From the NCBI GenBank assembly GCA_943736015.1, contig OX031061.1, positions 15,261,290-15,325,289 of the forward strand: DNA of 64,000 bases, read 5' to 3'. Within the stretch, counting starts at the first letter, position 1, and the number at the start of each line of letters is the position of its first letter. The translations under genes were made by a program, and so were the position numbers. Of the stretch, positions 60,826 through 64,000 are shown piece after piece. This DNA comes from Tridacna crocea (lineage: Eukaryota > Mollusca > Bivalvia > Cardiida > Cardiidae). The notes beneath the pieces are model-generated. The model was not told the DNA's origin. It worked only from the letters and a program-made list of their open reading frames with translations, and searched no databases.

Positions 60826-61642
60826 ACACGCATCACTACGCACGTGAGAACAGTGTGAACAAGTTACTATACTTCCATTATCAGCAGTTATAAAAGGGCA
60901 TTGTAAAACTGTAATGCGAAAATGTAGAGACAAGTACCGCAAATTACAGCAATTTTCTGACTAGCACGATTGTTAATCTTTGCCCCGACTCATTGTGTAT
61001 TTTATATCTTGTAATAATTTAATATCAGTTGTTTTCATGCAAATTGGTTAAAAAAAAAATTCATAGCACCATGAAAAAAAAGATTCAGCAGAGCCGGAAC
61101 TACTTTTGCTGAAGGTTACTTTCGCGGGTCCTACACACTGCTTTGCTGCTTTACTTTCATTCTTTTGGTTAATTTTCAGTATTGGGGATCTGAAAACTGC
61201 TTCCTTTTTACATTCTTGTCCCATATACAAATATGATGGAAGGAACTTTAAAAACTCCAACATTAGATTTAAAACTAAAGAAAATGAATGCAGTTTGAAT
61301 TAAAGTAAAAAAATGCAGTTTGAATTATTTCTGCAGGGGGGATGTTGTCTGTAATATTAAACTATAAGGAATGAAGAGAATTTCATTTTTTTTTTTCATG
61401 GAGGTATGAGCGGACGAGTGGAGATTTTGGGCGCTGCATTTGAAAGACACTTATCCAATTACTAATCTGCAGATACTTTCAATTAGGGTAAGTCTAAAAC
61501 TTGGCCCAAATGTACAGGGTGAAAAGGGAAAGGAAGTAATAACCACAACGGTTCCGAACTTCAAACGCCATCTGTAATGATATCGCCAGGCTATCGGCCA
61601 TTTTTGAACACGAATTCCTTTAATCTTTTTTTTTTCTGCTGA
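60826..61642. other. No gene seen (about 800 bp)
   Basis: Unique AT-rich. Bases 61455-61530 faintly resemble a fam-A right end. Opposed 65- and 71-codon frames near 61048-61303 overlap and look like chance. Confidence 0.5.
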
Positions 61643-61848
61643 TTAAATCTTTGCCTGCCAAGAGCGACTCATTGACCTTTTGCGGACAGTGTAGATCAAG
61701 ATCAGACTGCACAGAACGTGCAGTCTGATCTTGATCTACACTGTCCGATAAGGAGATATCACTCCCCAAAAACCTGAACCGCAATATTCGGGTTATCAAT
61801 ATCAAATTGAAAAATTAAATTTTAGTTATAAAGCAGGATAAGGGTTAA
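61643..61848 (+). mobile_element. fam-B, complete, perfect stem
   Basis: 206 bp, TTAAATCTTTGCCTGCC to GCAGGATAAGGGTTAA. The palindrome at 61682-61747 is essentially perfect. Confidence 0.9.
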
Positions 61849-61865
61849 ATGAAATGGAACTTTAA

Positions 61866-62400
61866 AGGTGGCCCTTCAGATTTTGAAACGGAAATTTAAC
61901 AAAAATACAGAAAAATCATCCTTATACTCCCAAGGCCTTATGATTTTCATTCATAAAACCCCAGTAGTCGAAAACCATCCAACAACAAGAGAAATTATAG
62001 ATTTACTACAGCTCAGGTCGACACCGATGGGAAACACGGTCTATTTTTACATAAGCAGCTCGCTCATTGGCATACCGGAAATACACACACGAAGCTTTAA
62101 ACATAGCGTCCCAAGATCACATTATGGAAAATAATTACATGTTTGTTATGCTATGGAATTTAAGCTCCATTAGTCGCGTGCCAGTCACTTAAAATTCCCA
62201 CAATGCTTTTTTTATTTTTGGCGGGAAATCTAAAAATAGCTTAAGAGACTACGTAGCCTTTTATGGGAATACCTTCATTTTTTGTGTGTGTAATTTTATG
62301 ATTCTTAATTATTGATGATTTGTATTGTTTTTTCATATAAATTTCAGTGATATATATTTTTGTAATTTGGTGTGAAGTGAAAAAATCTAAATACCCACCT
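61866..62400 (-). mobile_element. fam-G, full length
   Basis: 535 bp, AGGTGGCCCTTCAG to ATACCCACCT, TTAA at 61862 and 62401. The E-box is mutated (CGCGTGCC). An 88-codon frame here is not preserved in other copies. Confidence 0.88.
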
Positions 62401-62404
62401 TTAA

Positions 62405-62560
62405 AGCCGATAGTAATTAAAAACCCAAATGTTCCTATTGCAAAGTGGGGCAAAGGCACATTAAATCTTCTTATCGGACAGTGTAGGTCCAAGATCAGAC
62501 TGCACGTTCTGTGCAATCTGATCTTGATCTACACTGTCAGCAAATGGTCCCAAGACACCG
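62405..62560 (-). mobile_element. fam-B, left end taken by fam-G
   Basis: CGATAGTAATTAAAAACCC, CTTATCGGACAGTGTAGG, stem to 62540. The TTAA at 62401 belongs to fam-G, suggesting insertion into or next to this copy. Confidence 0.75.
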
Positions 62561-63518
62561 TGACTTTGGAGCTTGAAATAATAATAGGTCAAAACAAACA
62601 AACAAGAACTATTAAAAAAAAAGAGATACTACGTAGTAAAACTGCCCACAAAAAGGCAGGGGGCCCTCAAGATAAACAAGTCTACATTTTTTTAACCAAT
62701 CACAATTTAAATTTCATTCTTTTGTTATCAGTATCATAAAGTATGTCAAAAACCAACACATTAAGCTAAGCCAAAAAAAAAAGCATTGGGTTAATTAGGG
62801 TCAATACCCAATATACTTACGACTATGTACAATCGAGAATATATGTTTACCCAATCTCCGAGCAGAGTTGTCGTTCGTTACCTCACATACATCTCTGCGA
62901 TGGGCTAAATGACAAGAATTTTGTCAAACCGAGGAAAAGATGTTTTGTTACTGTTTAACTGTTTCATATGCAAAATTGTAAGTTAGACAAAGGAAATACG
63001 ATTCTGGATACATTATAGGCGCGTTCAAACTGATGAATTTACCTGTATAAAATGGAACTATTTTTTTCGAGCCTCTTCACTTTTCAGAATCTTACGCCGA
63101 TTTCAACAAAAATGGCTGCGCCCATGAATGATGACAGCTGATTTGACACACCGCTGGATCTAAGTTTGTACGATTAAAAATCAAGTTATCGTCCTTTAAA
63201 GATATAGGCTTTTCAGAAAATCCCTCTTTTGTTCATTTCCTATCACTAAGTCTGATTGGTCTTATGCTGTTTGAACAGCACACGAAAAAATCGATATTGG
63301 ACTTTCTTTTGTGTAGACATTTTGAGTTATGGTCATGTGACAAAAATATGACGTAATGACGGACTACTTTCTGAGCCCACTACAGAGGTGAATGTAATGA
63401 TCCGGAGTGCAAGAGAGTGATGTTTACCTGGTACAACACGACTGTATACACCACAAAAGAAAAACCTCAAATTCTAACCATTTCCTAGAAGACAAAACAG
63501 CGGTCGCCATGTTTAACG
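62561..63518. other. No gene seen (about 950 bp)
   Basis: Contains CCGAGCAGAGTTGTCGTTCGTTA (62859) and AATGATCCGGAGTGCAAGAG (63397), which are contiguous at 52766-52832. Confidence 0.5.
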
Positions 63519-63732
63519 TTAACACTTTGGCTGTTGAGCGCAATTCACTGACCTTTTGCGGACAGTGTAGATCAAGATCAGACTGCACAGAACGTGCAGT
63601 CTGATCTTGGATCTACACTGTCCGATAAGGAGATATTATTCCCCAAAACATAACTTTGAAATAGCGATAAGTGGGTTTTTAATATCGAGCTGAAACTTTC
63701 GTTTTAGTTATTTAGCAGGATATAAGGGTGAA
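63519..63732 (+). mobile_element. fam-B, complete (type copy)
   Basis: TTAACACTTTGGCTGTTGAGC; ATTCACTGACCTTTTGC; palindrome GGACAGTGTAGATCAAG..CAGAACGTG..CTTGGATCTACACTGTCC (63558-63623); GGAGATATTATTCCCC; right end TTAGCAGGATATAAGGGTGAA. Confidence 0.88.
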
Positions 63733-63871
63733 TCGGAAATGTTCTTATTTCCAACAATAAAAGTGATGTGCAAACAATGTAAGATAACGGCCATTGTTTT
63801 CCCTGCCTGAAATTTAAATTCTAAGAAAACCATGTTTTCCAACCATTTTCTAGAAGAATTTTTTACTTATT
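63733..63871. other. No gene seen
   Basis: Unrecognised short spacer. Confidence 0.5.
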
Positions 63872-64000
63872 ATGAACTCTTAGAACGCTAAGCGCGAATC
63901 ACTGACCTTCTGCGGACAGTGTAGATCAAGATCAGACTGCACAGAACGTGCAGTCTGATCTTGGATCTACACTGTCCGATTATGAGACATAATTCCCAAA
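63872..64000 (+). mobile_element. fam-B, cut by window end
   Basis: TGAACTCTTAGAACGCTAAGCG, perfect stem at 63915-63980, truncated after CATAATTCCC. Confidence 0.85.

Overview
The window is non-coding-rich eukaryotic DNA, most likely from a heterodont bivalve mollusc. The evidence is the repeat content: tRNA-derived SINEs, a 'TATACCCCCG' hairpin repeat, the 'GACCTAGTTTTTGACCC / GGTCAGAATGTTTGTCTTGA' array, and many short palindrome-centred transposons. I know these repeat types from mollusc genomes, but I ran no search. There are no operons, ribosome binding sites or bacterial features.

Only two genes are convincing. At 15202-16923 (+) an intact 573-codon reading frame encodes an acidic, serine-rich protein of no family I recognise. 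At 41713-43224 (-) an intact 503-codon reading frame encodes a type II membrane glycosyltransferase of family GT31 (beta-1,3-galactosyl / N-acetylglucosaminyl transferase type). Both have a good splice acceptor and an in-frame stop just upstream of the ATG, so each probably has its whole CDS in one exon behind a 5'UTR intron. I see no functional link between them.

Most of the rest is mobile DNA. Names used below are local. fam-A: about 229 bp, TTAA...TTAA ends continuing CCCTTTACC, central 67-nt near-perfect palindrome. fam-B: 185-230 bp, TTAA ends, 66-nt palindrome built on GATCAGACTGCAC. fam-D: 225-233 bp, TTAA ends like fam-A, palindrome centre TGCTCGTNACGAGCA. fam-G: about 535 bp, TTAA target, ends AGGTGG...CCACCT. 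fam-C and fam-C2: palindromes built on CAGCCTGCGCAG. fam-F: about 450 bp with a long inner palindrome and a TGACGTCA motif. SINE-1, SINE-2 and SINE-3 have tRNA-like heads. For fam-A, '+' means the end reading TTAACCC..ACACAATCCC comes first; for fam-B, '+' means GCTGACCTTTTGCGGACAG comes first. The TTAA target plus CCC start suggests that fam-A, B and D are non-autonomous piggyBac-type elements; that is inference, and no transposase is present.

Layout: 1-5325 fam-G/A/B/D mosaic; 5400-6030 minisatellites; 6580-15110 dense fam-A/B with SINE-1; 15161-16923 orphan gene; 17014-18517 three fam-A copies in tandem, one carrying an 830-bp TA-type (pogo/Tc1-like) insertion; 18518-35900 mixed repeats and unique DNA; 35905-38920 a decayed ~137-bp satellite; 38924-39890 a 28-bp satellite; 41294-43328 the GT31 gene with fam-A copies in its 3' region; 44789-47495 SINEs, including a SINE > fam-A > fam-G triple nest; 48245-50697 a fam-A copy split by a 2.2-kb array; 51170-64000 more nests, with fam-B prominent to the end.

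The most notable pattern is TTAA elements landing in each other's TTAA sites, giving tandem copies that share one TTAA and nests several layers deep.
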